DNA from: Corylus avellana
Lineage: Eukaryota; Streptophyta; Magnoliopsida; Fagales; Betulaceae
Length of the DNA: 64,000 nucleotides
Reading direction: 5' to 3'
Assembly (NCBI RefSeq): GCF_901000735.1
Contig: NC_081546.1
Span: 23,845,009-23,909,008, forward strand
Below, piece after piece: positions 11,332 to 24,157 of this stretch. Numbering within the stretch: the stretch's first letter is position 1; the number at the start of each line of letters is the position of its first letter. The translations under genes were made by a program, and so were the position numbers. The notes under the pieces were generated by a model, which saw only the letters and a list, made by a program, of their open reading frames with translations, searched no databases and was not told where the DNA came from.

Positions 11332-12440
11332 CAAACAATTTCAGCAAATTAAAAAACAACAACAATCACAAGTGCTGGCCAATACCTGGACCCAATCAAA
11401 GAATACATTTAATCTTAGTTTAATTGAAAATCATACACAACTTTTTAGAAAATTTGCCCCTAAACCCTAACAATATTCTCCATCTTACCCCTGTACTCAA
11501 AGCAGCCACCAAACAGACAACATGACAGTGATAAAAAAAACCCCTAAACACAACTTTAAACAAACCACTAAAGTTTAAGTACTAGTAACTTTCAACAATC
11601 ATTATTACAAAGCAACCCACCAAACAATTTCAGCAAATTTAAAAACAACAACAATCACAAGTGTTGGCCAATAACTGGACCCAATCAAAGAATACATTTA
11701 ATCTTAGTTTAATTAAAAACCATACACAACTTTTTAGAAAATTTGCCCCTAAACCCTAACAATATTCTCCATCTTACCCCTGTGCTCAAAGCAGCCACCA
11801 AACAGACCACATGACAGTGATAAAAAAAGCCCCTAAACACAACTTTAAACAAGCCACTAAAGTTTAAGTACTAGTAACTTTCAACAATCATTATTACAAA
11901 GCAACCCACCAAACAATTTCAGCAAATTAAAAAACAACAACAATCACAAGTGCTAACTGGACACAATCAAAGAATACATTTAATCTTAGTTTAATTAAAA
12001 ACCATACACAACTTTTTAGAAAATTTGCCCCTAAACCCTAACAATATTCTCCATCTTACCCCTGTGTTCAAAGCAGCCACCAAACAGACCACATGACAGT
12101 GATAAAAAAAACTCCTAAACATAACTTTCAACACGCCACTAAAGTTTAAGTACTAGTAACTTTCAACAATCATTATTACAAAGCAACCCACCAAACAATT
12201 TCAGCAAATTAAAAAACAACAACAATCACAACTGCTGGCCAATAACTGGACCCAATCAAAGAATACATTTAATCTTAGTTTAATTAAAAATCATACACAA
12301 CTTTTTAGAAAATTTGTCCCTAAACCCTAACAATATTCTCCATCTTACCCCTGTGCTCAAAGCAACCACCAAATAGACCACATGACAATGATAAAAAAAA
12401 CCCCTAAACACAACTTTAAACAAGCCACAAAAGTTTAACT
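11332..12440. repeat. Four tandem units of about 289 bp in the MULE
   Basis: CAAACAATTTCAGCAAATT recurs at 11332, 11621, 11910 and 12192, giving periods of 289, 289 and 282 bp. Each unit carries CACAACTTTTTAGAAAATTTG, ACCCCTGTGCTCAAAGC and CTTAGTTTAATT. Units differ by only a few percent. They lie upstream of the transposase start, between the gene and the right inverted repeat, so they are candidates for promoter or enhancer-like subterminal repeats. Confidence 0.93.
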
Positions 12441-13323
12441 ACTACAAAGGGAAAGAAAAAATAAAATAAAAAAATCCTACACAAAGTAGTAATACCCTAA
12501 ACAGTTATAAAAAAATATTAAAAACCCGAAGAGCATAGTACATTATGCTACACACTATGCATTGTGGTCCCGTTTGGTTATATCAGCGCACTAATATTGT
12601 ATTGTAAACAACAACTTCAACAAAAAGTGTATTTCTCTGCCAATGTATAAGCACATTTGTGCCTTTTAAGGTCAGCAACCAAACAAGTGGTAGTGAAATG
12701 GACCACTTGACCACTTTATTCAATGTAATAAAACTCATCTCGTTCAAATCACGTGTCCAACACAACTCCAACCTAGGGGACCACACTTAGATCAGAAAAA
12801 CAAAATCAGAAAAACAACAACTTGAGAATATATGGAACTAACGACAAGCTGACCACACATATGACAACTTTTAACGCCTTGTCAGAAAGCAACAAATCTA
12901 AAAAACGGCGAGAATATGACCCACTTGAAATAAATACTACTAAAAAACCCTAAACAAATAAATACTATTGAAAATCGCATCTAGAGGCGTTACATGCAAA
13001 ATCACCCACAAACAATCCAACCCAAATTATTGATCAACCACAAATTTCAAAAAAATTCGAATACAAACCCTAAATCTATGGTGAATACGAAACGTACTTG
13101 ATTATAGTGGATTCGAATTGATTTATATGGGATTTCTAACTAACACGCTGCAAATCGACATCCAAACTTCAGCTACAATGGTTCGCCGGCGATGATGACG
13201 ATGGTTCGCAAGGGCAGTACTTTCAGTACCTTCTAGAAGTGTTTCGCGACTTTCTGACGTCGATTTCGAAACAATTAGGTTAAATGTTGCCCCTTTTCGA
13301 GTGAGGGTATTTTAGGTCTTTCG
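12441..13323. other. MULE right internal region, non-coding
   Basis: No domain-bearing frame. This is the presumed leader and promoter region of the minus-strand transposase. Confidence 0.5.
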
Positions 13324-13540
13324 GTGACTGAGTGTGAGGGCAAAAGGGGTAAGTTAAGGCAAAAAAATCACGTGGAAGTCACGTGATGTACTTTTCGTTT
13401 GGTTTTAACGCTTCAGGTAGACGGAAGGGCCCTGTTTGAGAGAAAATTGAAGTTTAAAGGTCCAAAATGAGAGTTTTTGAAGTTCAAAGGGGGGTCAGTA
13501 AAATCGGCCGGAAGTTCAGGGCCCTTAGTGAAGTTTTCCC
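13324..13540 (-). repeat. MULE right terminal inverted repeat
   Basis: Inverted partner of 5112-5328, ending AAGTTTTCCC next to the duplicated AAACATATA. It keeps both ACGT-core boxes seen in the left repeat. Confidence 0.95.
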
Positions 13541-13959
13541 AAACATATATATACATCGAAAACACGTTCCAACACAAGGCAAAACAAATATACAATAAAA
13601 CACTTCTGGACTATCTACTAGAAATAAGTTCCAATTAGTCTCAACAAACATATAGTTTGATCTAACTATATACAAAACAATAAACAATAGTATGTATATA
13701 GAACTTAACAAACAACGATGATAAACGACGTGTGGCGCCCAACTCAACATAGTCATCCCCCAACTCTTAATTTGCATTACCTGTAAATGAGTTGTGAACC
13801 AATAATAATCAAAACAAAAATTCAAAATTAGTCTATACAGCGATACAAATATACGTTAGTTCTAAAATGGACAGCTGTAACTAGGGGTTTCTAGTAGTTA
13901 ACAATTGTTACAAAAACAACAAAAAATATATCATTACCTCTGTGGGGCGCAGATCCAGA

Positions 13960-15280
13960 CGTCGACCCGAACATGGCCTCGCCATCTCATCCATTGCACG
14001 TCTTTGTTCTGCCCGCTCTTCTTCCATTACACGTCTTTGTTGTGCCTGTTCCTCTTCAAGTTCTCTAATTCTATCAGTCATCTGTGAGAACGAGGAGCTA
14101 AAAAATTTTTGAGACCGTGTCTAGGACGGTATATAGTATGAATATATGCTGCCCCGCACTGGCAGCACATTCAGACCCACCTGGTGGACCGTGCCAGCGT
14201 ACTCAGGCTTATCTCCGTGCGCTTGAGCATATGCGTCATCAGGTGTCCACCGTACCGTCCCTTCTATCACGGTCTTAGTATTTGCCGGGTCAGTGGGCAT
14301 CAATTCCCTCATCCTCTCCTGTACATTAAAAAACAAGTTAGTACTAGTATAAGGAAAATTAATCATAAATAATTTATCAAAATATATATGCTTGAGTACT
14401 TATGCATCTCTCCCTGACCACTTCATTTGGATAGCCACCACCCTTCTTCGTGTGAGTCGAGATGTAACTTTGCGCTCGAGTTGGAGTAGTGCCCAAGGAT
14501 AAGGTCTGCATAAAAAAAAAAAAATCAATACAAAAAAAAAAGAAAAAAAAAAAAGGAAAAACATAGACCTAAACAACCGATTATTTATATATACCTTTTG
14601 ATGTGTCGTCCTAGCGAAGTTCATCGACCCGGTGCAGTAAGGTGTGTTGTTTTTTGCTCGCAATGTCTTCATCTTGGCAGCAAACTCCTACATGTATACC
14701 ACTCTTAAAATGTCAGGCCTAACACAATTACAATTAATGAAACTAAACAATTACAATTAATGAAAGAACACTCCGAACCTACCTGATTCTTCGGGTCGCA
14801 CCATCTCGCCAACAAGACATTCAAGTCTTCGGCGTTGTATTCCCTAACGGCAGCGTCACCCATTCTCGCCTTCACTGCATTTGGAGTATCACCCAGCATG
14901 ATTTTTAACATGCGTTTTACAAAGTGTCTCCAACTCTTTAGCTTCACGCCCATGTCTCTGAAAGCGTCTCTTTTAATCACCTCGAGATCATACTTAGGCA
15001 ACATGTAGAACTCAGTCTACATAAGTTGAAAAAATTAGGCGTATAATTTCACACATTAACAACGTTTAAAATATTGAAATACACGTGCGAAAATAGGAGA
15101 AAGAATTTAACCATACTATCAAGGCGTCCCATACATCTTCCTTCGCACGGGGAGGTACCTCCGCCCATTCATCCCGTAGCCTAACATAATTTCCGGCCCT
15201 TATGACGTTGCCAGTCGACCTTCTGAATTTCATCCCTCTAAATCCTACGGGCTGCCACGCCTTATTGTACTCGCACACGA
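13960..15280 (-). pseudogene. CACTA second ORF, Ptta/En/Spm plant transposase family
   Basis: Minus-strand segments encode YNKAWQPVGFRGMKFRR (15278-15066), KYDLEVIKRDAFRDMGVKLKSWRHFV split over 15004-14705, then SMNFARTTHQ (14672-14400) and [18 protein letters not shown] (14366-14121). This order is that of the plant Ptta/En/Spm transposase family, TNPA-like accessory proteins that bind subterminal repeats. Introns probably separate the segments (for example near 14690 and 15010). No complete frame is present and upstream codons contain stops, so I call it a pseudogene. It lies downstream of TNP2 in the same direction, the usual CACTA order. Confidence 0.78.
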
Positions 15281-15950
15281 CCTTTTGCCCGGGGGGGACC
15301 TCCTACGTCTTGTTCGATGGTGGGATGTTCACCACCTGAAATTGGGTGCCCCCGTCTCGCCCGATGCCTAACACATTAATAATTGCAAATGTTAATTATT
15401 TGAAATTCAATAGTAATAACATAAATTTTATACGTATTCAATATAGGTATTTTAAGCATATATACTTACTTATTGTTTGGAGCTGGCGAATGCCCAACAC
15501 TTCTGGAGGATCATCGGGTTCCGAGTCACCTGAGCCATCATCCACGTGCTCCCCATTGTATTATGTCTCGCTGTCATCCGACTACGATGGCTCACTGTAT
15601 GGGATACTTGAGTTCAACTCAGGAGGGAACAATCGCTCTACCTCGCCATGTGCACATATCCCCATCTCGCTCATGGTAGGCAGCGGAGTACCAAGATCAT
15701 ATGAGGGCTCCGTGTCCTACGGAACCTGCTGAGACTCTTCTCCATGCTCAGGAAGTAATGGTCTATACCCTGGTCATCTATATGTACGAAGCCCCGTCAT
15801 CTACTCTTCCCCCTCGTACTCATGTCAACCTGTGAAACACATAACATATCCAATTAATTATGTATATAATACATAAAATATGCACCACAATAACCAATCA
15901 ATGTAAAAAGAAATAACATTAAACACGTCAAATAATGTGAACTATATATA
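15281..15950 (-). other. CACTA spacer between TNP2 and second ORF
   Basis: It probably holds the decayed N-terminus of the second ORF (Ser, Gly and Pro-rich readings on both strands) and the end of TNP2. No confident domain. Confidence 0.4.
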
Positions 15951-15953
15951 TTA

Positions 15954-18900
15954 TTACAGTAAATTTTTTTTAACGACATACGGATCTAAGTCTTGTCGGA
16001 TATAGTCAATGTCATCCTGCGGATCCACTTCATTATTGCTGGTCAATAGGAGCGGCTCACACTCGTGGTAGTTGGCACATTCATCATCATGACCTTCACC
16101 TTGACCAACGTCGTATACGTTTCTAGGTTTAGTCCTTACAACACAAGCCCAATTAGGATCCCTTTCATCTTGGACGTAAAAGACTTGGTCAACTTGTGAC
16201 GTTAGCACATACGACTAATCAGTAATTTTTTGGCTCCGATGGACAAGGTTTTTAAAGCTGATAAGCAGCATGCCATACTCGTTTACCTTGTACCCCCAGT
16301 CCTTCGTGTTGTCCGCCCAATCGCACTTGAACAAAACATACTTAGTCCTGTCGAAGTACTCCACCTCAATTATTTCCGTCAACTTCCCATAGTACGTTTC
16401 ATCATCAACAGTTGGCACACACACTCTGCTGTTTTGCTTCCTTTTTTCCAGCATCAAATGCAATAGTGCGAAATTGCTTCCCGTTAACCACATATCTATT
16501 ATATCTGGTAGCTGTGGCCTTCGGCCCTCTACAATGCATTACCAATTTGTCACTTATTTCCTTCCTTCGTCAATCGTCTAATCGATCGACATGCGAGTAT
16601 ATTACGTACAATTGACCATAAGAAAGTTAGTTTTATTAGTTGTTATGAACCAATAACTAAATATAATGAGACTGTAACAGTTAAACATCACGGTAGTCTT
16701 ACGTAGTCACGGTACCAATCACAGAACAGCGCATGATGTTGGGTTTCCAACTGATCCTCCGTCGTTCACACCCTATCGCATGATCGCCTAAGTGTATCCA
16801 TGTGCACCCTACAATACGAAGTTTAAATTCTATTATAATTCACAACTAAGGGTGCAAGCTGATATTGAAGTTGCATACAGTACTAACACGACTTACGTCC
16901 GTAGTTGAAGGAACTCGTCCGAGTTAAACATAATGTATCGGTAAATTTGTGTCAATGTGACAAGGTCGAGGATGACTCGTGTTCCTGCCCCCTTTGACCC
17001 ATCCGGGTTTCTTAGAGCCCTATTATGAAATGTTGGTGCGTGATCTAAATACCTTGAGCAGAACGCCACCAACTCTGTTGCTATGTATCCCTCCGCAATG
17101 CAGCTCTCGGGAGCCACTTTATTGCGAACATTAGATTTGAACAACCCAAGGCTTCTACATATGATCATAATTCATTCATTACAGTTAGTGACGGTTTTAT
17201 ATCGGAGAAAAAATAATTTGATGAATATTGGTAAAGTTATTTTACCTCTTTGCCGGAAACATCCACCTATACTGTTCCGGTCCACTGAGTCGGCATTCAC
17301 GAACAAGATGCACGACCAAGTGAACCATCACAGTAAAAAAACTTGGGGGGAAGACCCGTTCCATCTGGCACAAACTAATACAAATGTCACCCTCAAGTCG
17401 GTCCATATCATCTTGTGTCAATGACGTGGAACATAGGCCGCTGAAGAATGTAGACATCCTGACAATTGCTCTAACAACGTTTCCTGGCAATGATCCACGC
17501 AATGCAATAGGGAGAAGTTGTTGCATAATTATGTGATTGTCATGGCTCTTCAAACCGAATATTGTACGATCATTAAGCTGTACACATCGGGAAATATTCG
17601 AGGCATATCCGTCCGGCACCCTTACATTTTGAAGTACTTTAAAAAAATGTGTTTTCTTGTCTTTAGACATCGTGTGGCAAGCTGCGGGCATATATGTTTG
17701 ACCATCGTCGCCCGTGTACGAATGAAGTGTATGTCTCAACCTCATTTCTTGCAAGCCTGTGCGGGCTTGGATGTTGTCCTTCGTTTTCCCTGAAATGTCT
17801 AGTATTGTGCCAAAAATGTTGTTCATCACATTTTTCTCAATGTGCATGACATCAAGGTTGTGCCGCAATAGATTATCTTTCCAATACGGCAACCTAAAGA
17901 AAACACTTTTCTTCTTCCACAATACGTTAGCAGTCTTGCCTTCTCTTTCTGTTGGCCCACTTTTCTTTCGTTTCTTGTCTTTTTTCTTATTATCCGTCCT
18001 TGCCTTACCTGCATTCTCATCCCCATATGCCATATCTTGTATTTGTCTAAGAATTTCATCTCCACTTGGCACATCAGGGGCATATTCAAATTATTGTTTG
18101 CCGTCAAATGTTCTTTTATTCCTCCTCCATGGATGATCCATGGGCAAGTATCGCTTGTGCCCCATGTAACAAAATTTCCTGCCGTATTTTAACCTCCTGG
18201 ACCTCGTCGAGTACATACAGCAGGGACATGCCTTCTCACCCCTGTTAGGCCACCCGGACAAATCTGCATATGCCAGGAACTCATTAATTGTCCACACCAA
18301 CTGCGCCCGTAGCACAAAGTTCTTTTTTTTTTGACACGTCAAATGTGCGTACACCTACAATCCATAGTTCCTGTAACTCCTTAATCAAGGGTCGTAGGTA
18401 GATATCTAGATCCATTCCAGGTGACTTTGGGCCCGGGATTATCAGGGATAGTATAAATGACGTTTGTTTCATGCACGTCCAAAGAGGCAAGTTGTATGGT
18501 ACAAGCATTACAGGCCAAATGCTGTGAGATGTGCTCATGTTCCCAAATGGATTAAATCTATCCGAGGTTAGTCCAAGTCTGACGTTCCTGCCGTCCGTCG
18601 AAAAGTCTGGATGCAAATTATCGAATGCCCTTCACGCTTCACCATCGGCTGGATGCCTCAATACACCGTCCTTAGTCTGGCCTTCTGCATGCCACCTCAT
18701 ATAAGGAGCAGTATGCTTTAACATAAACAATCTCTGTAGTCGTGGTATGAGTGGAAACCACCGCAACACCTTGACCGGGCGTTTCTTACTCGATGATATT
18801 GGTTGACCATCTTCATCCAACTGAATTTCATCCTTCCACTAAGATACTCCACAAACAGTACATATATCCAAATCCTTATTGTTCTTCTAGAATAATATAC

Positions 18901-19605
18901 AATCATTACGACACGCCGGGATCTTCTCATACCCGAGGCCATGTTCCTTAGAAACTTTTTCGCCTCATATGTATTAACCGGCAAAGCTTCATCACTAGGA
19001 GGCAGCAATTGATTGATGAACTCAAGAAAAGATGAAAATATTGCGTTACTAAGTTCGCCAACACACTTCAAATTGTACAGAGGTACAGTAGCACTAATCT
19101 TGCTATGTTTGGTCTCATCATGAAGTGACTTCTCTGCCTTCTTAATTAAGCAAGTTATAGTACTTTAGTACGTCACCATCGTCGGCTTCCTCATTCACAA
19201 TTTCTTCATTCTCCTGCATTGCCACTTCAGGCTCACAATTGTCTTCCATGACACTGTGCATGCCGAATAGATCACGCAACATTGACTGCATGTTTTCACC
19301 TTATGCTGTGCCTATACCCTGATCTGTGATCGTGGTAGTCGAAGTAGAGACTGCAACAAGAGACCGGATAGGCTTCTCCCCGTGATGATACCAGGTTCTG
19401 TATGTAGTCATTATTCCCTTACCTCCTGTCAAGTGGTCAAATACCAAACCGGCGGGTGGCGCTGCTTATTACGACACACCTTACAAGGGCAGTGAATTTT
19501 TTCATTAGGGATTGTACAGTTTCTAACTGCAATGTCCACGAACGATCTACACCCGTCTCTGTATTTCCTCGTACCCCTAGACTTTGTCATCCAACTCTTG
19601 TCCAT
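15954..19605 (-). pseudogene. TNP2-type CACTA transposase (degenerate)
   Basis: The start is MDKSWMTKSRGTRKYRDGC at 19605, the transposase-associated N-terminal domain, with its Cys cluster HCPCKVCRNK. The tnp2 core follows: HPDFSTDGRNVRLGLTSDRFNPFG (18616 on, split here from its continuation), LPLWTCMKQTSFILSLIIPGP, WTINEFLAYADLSGWPN, ACPCCMYSTRSRRLKYGRK, and HNLDVMHIEKNVMNNIFGTIL (within 18072-17242). After it come MVHLVVHLVRECRLSGPEQYRWM, the 17168-16893 segment (DUF4218 region), and VEYFDRTKYVLFKCDW with VFYVQDERDPNW (16493-15954, DUF4216 region). Frameshifts near 18085 and several stops break it. The cut-and-paste enzyme for this element is therefore inactive in this copy. Confidence 0.9.
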
Positions 19606-20469
19606 AGTTTTAGTTACTGGAACCCTAACTGAATAAAATAAATCTAAGTTAGTTAGTTAGATGTTATTTTTTTATTTTTGTGTATTTCTTCAAGTACATC
19701 GGTTCAATTTTTTGTTTATTTTTAACAAATAAACACATACATTGAGCTTTAATTATAACATCTACATAATCTAAATTTGCAAAACCTAAACAAAATTAAG
19801 GTCCAAATTTAAAAACATTTGACGTGCCATATGGGGACCCTAGATAAAATATATGTCGCTATCTTATTTGCTGCAATTTTTTTGTTTTCATTTTTTATGA
19901 CATTTACATACTCTAAATTTGTAAGACCTAAATTAATTTTTTTTTATATGGGGACCCTAAATAAATTAGATATAATTAGCTAGGTTAAATGTTGGTTTTC
20001 TTTTTTTCCATTTATTATAACATTTATGCATTTGTATGGGAAGTGTAGATAAAATAAATCCAGCCACCTATATTAGTTGTTTTTTACTTTCTTTTTTCAA
20101 TCTTAGCATTTACATACTTATTCTAAATTTACAAAATCTAAACATAAATTAACGACCAAAATAGATATGCATTTCATATTTGTGTTTTTTTTTTTTTGTT
20201 ACGATAATGTGCAAAAGCAAAACCTACACAAAATATGGGTCTAAATCTAAATGCAAAATCCTATACAAAAAACTAATTTCAAACTATGAGGGTACGTAAT
20301 TTTGCATGCATGCATGCAAATACATTAAACAATATTCTCACCATATACAAAACATATATGTCAAACAAGTAATACATAACATATATCTTAAGCAAATATA
20401 TTAATTAGCTAACATGTAAAAAAAATTTGCTAATATAACTACATCAACAATATATAATATATATATATA
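19606..20469. other. CACTA 5' region upstream of TNP2, AT-rich
   Basis: No coding segment seen. It has TTTTT/AAATTTA-rich imperfect repeats with a recurring ACATACTCTAAATTTGTAAGA-like theme, and is probably promoter and leader. Confidence 0.5.
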
Positions 20470-23179
20470 TTAAATCAGGTATATATATACCTGATTTTTA
20501 GAGTCGATTGGAGAACGTGTGGTCGCCGGAGGGAGCAGCGGCGGAGGGAGCAGCGCCGGTGATGAGCGCCGGTGAGAGAGAGAACCACCAAGGGAGAGAG
20601 AGAGAGACAACGTGAAAAAGAGGCCTGGAGAACGGGCGGGCTGAGAGAGAGGATGCAGGTGAGAGAAATGTTGCAGAGGGCTGATCGAGAAAAAAAAATG
20701 GCGGATGATTTGGGTCTGCAGTTTGAGTTGCGCGGGGGAGAGAATGAAAGAGAGGGAAGAAGGAGGGAAGAAGGAAGAAGGAAGAAGGAAGAAGAAAGAA
20801 AGAAAAAAAAAGGAAAAGCAAGTCGTAAGGGAAGGCAACTGTATGCGCCATCCCGAGGAGACTTTTTGACGTGCCATGTGGCACATCAAAACTTCTTGAT
20901 GTGTCTACATGTGACACGTCAAGAGCATTTTTTCATTTTTTAATAATTATCACCAATTTTAATTTATATCATTTATTTACTTAATTTATATCATTTATTA
21001 TATCATTTTTTCTCTTATATAACACATTATCCATAAAATATACTTAAAACTAATTAGAGAATAAACAAATTAATATTCTAGATGTACAGATAATAAAATT
21101 CATTTTTTTAATTAATTAATTAATATTATTAGCTAGAATGATTTATGCATGATAATTTCATATCATATATGAATGAAATGTTTGATTCATATGCATATAA
21201 TAATATTAATTGTACAATAGTATATGATTATGATACTAGCTAATTAGCATGCATGTGATATATATGTATATACCAATTAATTTATACTAATATGATAAAA
21301 TTAATTTTTCATACCAATTCAAATCTTAATTTTTTACAACCTAATTAATTTTAATTATAGTTAATTTAAATTTTTGACGTGTCTAATAATGACATGTGAC
21401 ACGTCAAAAAATACCATTAACTAAAATTTTAAAGTTATAAATTTTAATATATAAAATTTATTTATTCTATTATATGATCATTTTTTCATCTTATATATAT
21501 AACACATGCATTATCCATACAATATACTTAAAAAACTAATTAGAGAATAAATAATTTAATATTCTAGATATTAATATTACCAGACTGATCATTTATGCAT
21601 GATAATTAATATCATAATCAAATTAATATTAATGAAATGGTTGATTATATTAATTAATTGGTGTACAATAGTATGATTATGCATGCATATGATAATTAAT
21701 ATCATATATATGCATGATAATTTCCTGGCATACATTAATATATAGTATGATTANNNNNNNNNNNNNNNNNNNNNNNNNNNNNNNNNNNNNNNNNNNNNNN
21801 NNNNNNNNNNNNNNNNNNNNNNNNNNNNNNNNNNNNNNNNNNNNNNNNNNNNNAGTTTGAGTTGCGCGGGGGAGAGAAAGAAAGAGAGGGAAGAAGGAAG
21901 AAGAAAGAAGAAAGAAGAAAGAAAGAAGGAAAGAAAAAAAGAAAAAAGAAAAAGCAAGTCGGGAAGGCAGCTGTATGCGCCTTCCCGAGGAGGACTTTTG
22001 ACGTGCCACATGGCACGTCAAAAAACTCTTGACGTGTCCATATGTGACACGTTAAGAGCATTTTTTTTCATTTTATTTTAATTATTACCAATTTTAATTT
22101 ATATCATTTATTTACTTAATTTATATCATTTATTATATCATTTTTTCATCTTATATATATAACACATGCATTATCCATACAATATACTTAAAACTAATTC
22201 TATATGTACAGAAAATAAAATTCATTTGTTTAATTAATTAATTAATTAATATTACTAGCTAGAATGATTTATGCATGATAATTTCATATCATATATGAAT
22301 GAAATGTTTGATTCATATGCATGTAATAATATTAATTGTACAATAGTATATGATTATGATGCTAGCTAATTGGCATGCATGTGATATATACGTATATACC
22401 AATTAATTTATACTAATATGATAAAATTAATTTTTCATACCAATTCAAATCTTAATTTTTTACAACCTAATTAATTTTAATTATAGTTAATTGAATTTTT
22501 TGACGTGTCTAATAATGACATGTGACACGTCAAAAAATACCAACTTAAATTTTCAAAGTTTTAAATTTTAATATATATAATTTATGTATTCTATTATATG
22601 ATCATTTTTTCATCTTATATAACACATGCATTATCCATACAATATACTTAAAACTAATTAGAGAATAAATAATTTAATATTCTAAATATTAATATTACTA
22701 GACTGATTTATGCATGATAATTAATATTATATTCAAATTAATATGAATGAAATAGTTGATTATATTAATTAATTGGTATACAATAGTATGATTATGCATG
22801 CATATGATAATTAATATCATATATATGCATGATAATTTCCTGGCATACATTAATAGTATGATTACGTTTAGTGTAATTGATATATATATATATTAATTGG
22901 CATGCATGTGATATATATGTATACATATATACCAATTAATTTATACTAATATGATAAATTAAATCACTACATTATTTTTTTTTTAATACATATTTTTCCT
23001 ATGAGTTAATACCTAATTATAATTAATTGTAAATTTTCAAAAAATTTTGACGTGTGAAAATCTAACACGTCAAAAATGTTTTTTTTTTTACGTGTCTACT
23101 TTGACACGTCAAAATTTATTGACGTGGCAAATATAAGTTACTGTTTGCCACGTCAATAAACTGCATGTTTTTTGTAGTG
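20470..23179. repeat. CACTA right subterminal region with internal repeats
   Basis: TGACGTG/CACGTCA palindromes recur around 20865-20925, 21375-21412, 22000-22055, 22500-22535 and 23045-23160. Between them are AT-rich blocks with a repeated ATTATCCATACAATATACTTAA theme (three copies: 21035, 21510, 22175 and again about 22635). The 20719-21753 stretch is nearly repeated at 21854-22863 across the N gap. The purine-rich block 20570-20830 gives open frames on both strands but no domain. Confidence 0.8.
21754..21853. other. Assembly gap (100 N)
   Basis: Exactly 100 N. The 1.03 kb before it and the 1.01 kb after it are near-copies running in the same direction, so the scaffold join is suspect. Confidence 0.97.
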
Positions 23180-23504
23180 AATCTAATAACCGTAAGGAAT
23201 CATACATTATCCTCGAATATAGACATTGAGAAACTAATAGAGATAAATAACATGATCAAACTTGATAACAACATGAAGATCTATGTCTTAAATAAATCCG
23301 ATGTGGCAACCTCGCCACTCTCCTCTTCCTAGAAAGAGGTTTTCTGTAATAATGGCATAAGTCTAAAGACTTAGTAAGTAAACCTCACAGTTGGGTACAA
23401 CATGAACCAATTATTATTGAGCAGAAATAAACATGCAGTTTGACAAAAGTTTAAAAAAATGTGTTGTCTCTATTAATACACAATAAACATATTATTTTAT
23501 TTAA

Positions 23505-24157
23505 GGGTAAATATATCATAAGCTTCTGAGTCAACTCGCTAAAACTGAAATATCCCTAGGGTGTTTTTTTTTTTTTTTTTTTTTCTTTTTATATATTTTG
23601 TTTTTTAATTTTTAGACTTTTTACTTCATGGGTTAATCAAAATGCCAAATAAACCGCAATTAAATTTTTGTAACGCTCGTTAGTCCCAATCAAAATGCAC
23701 CGTTTAGCCACGACAGCATGATAATTTTTTATTAATTTAATTTAAAATTTTGAAGGGGTGCCCAACGGTGGGACCGCCACCCCTGGCCACCCCCCAACCC
23801 CTATAGGGTGGGCAATGGATGGTTTGCCCACCCCTGGGGTGGGGGTGGGTTGCGGCCCTACCAGGGTGTTTGGGGTGGTGCCCGCAGGCCACCCCTATAC
23901 CTTACACCATCCATGGGGTGGGCAAACCACCCCTTGCTTTTTTTTTAGATTTAATTTTTAAATTAAATTAATAAAAACTTATTATGCTGACATGACAAAA
24001 CAGTGCATTTTGATTGGGACTAACAGGCGTTACAAAAATTTAACAGTGGTGATTTATTTGGCATTTTGATTAACCCATGAAGTAAAAAGTCTAAAAAAAA
24101 ACCTAGGGATTTTTCAGTTTTTGCAGGTTAATTCAGGAACTTATGATATATTTACCC
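23505..24157. mobile_element. MULE-type MITE, 653 bp, perfect 9-bp duplication
   Basis: The ends are GGGTAAATATATCATAAG and its exact inverse; the arms extend over 150 bp with blocks such as TTTGGCATTTTGATTAACCC and TGCATTTTGATTGGGACTAA. The duplication TTTATTTAA is perfect (23496-23504, 24158-24166). The core at 23750-23935 is GC-rich with repeated GGGGTGG/CCACCCC palindromes and no gene. It sits in the inner LTR. Confidence 0.92.

Larger units (their letters stand above)
5112..13540 (-). mobile_element. Mutator-like element, 8.43 kb, 217-bp inverted repeats, perfect 9-bp duplication
   Basis: The ends are GGGGAAACTTCACTAAGGG and its near-perfect inverse. The inverted repeats run 5112-5328 and 13324-13540 with few mismatches. 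The duplication AAACATATA is perfect (5103-5111 and 13541-13549). Inside are a minus-strand MuDR-type transposase (7535-11243, decayed), a plus-strand GRF zinc-finger coding segment (5816-6434), a 57-bp repeat array, and a four-unit repeat array of about 289 bp (11332-12440). It sits within the CACTA element and therefore inserted after it. The well-preserved ends suggest a fairly recent insertion even though the transposase has stops and frameshifts. Confidence 0.95.
4229..23179 (-). mobile_element. CACTA (En/Spm) DNA transposon, 18.95 kb, with nested MULE
   Basis: The element starts CACTACAAAAATGG and ends TTTTTTGTAGTG, the classical CACTA inverted ends, and is bordered by a perfect 3-bp duplication AAT (4226-4228 and 23180-23182). 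Both ends carry arrays of TTTTTGACGTG/CACGTCAAAAA palindromes. On the minus strand it encodes a decayed TNP2-type transposase (about 15954-19605) followed by a second ORF resembling plant Ptta/En/Spm proteins (about 13960-15280). The MULE at 5112-13540 is inserted between the second ORF and the left end. About 1.1 kb near the right end may be an assembly duplication, so the true length may be close to 17.8 kb. Confidence 0.93.

Noticed and set aside
11332..12440. CRISPR-like or satellite array
   Set aside because: Only four 289-bp units, no short repeat with unique spacers, and located inside a plant MULE.
20498..20943. Hydrophobic and Lys/Glu-rich frames on both strands
   Set aside because: A purine-rich block (GAGA/GGAAGAAG) gives open frames in several phases; no domain, and the region is duplicated across a gap.
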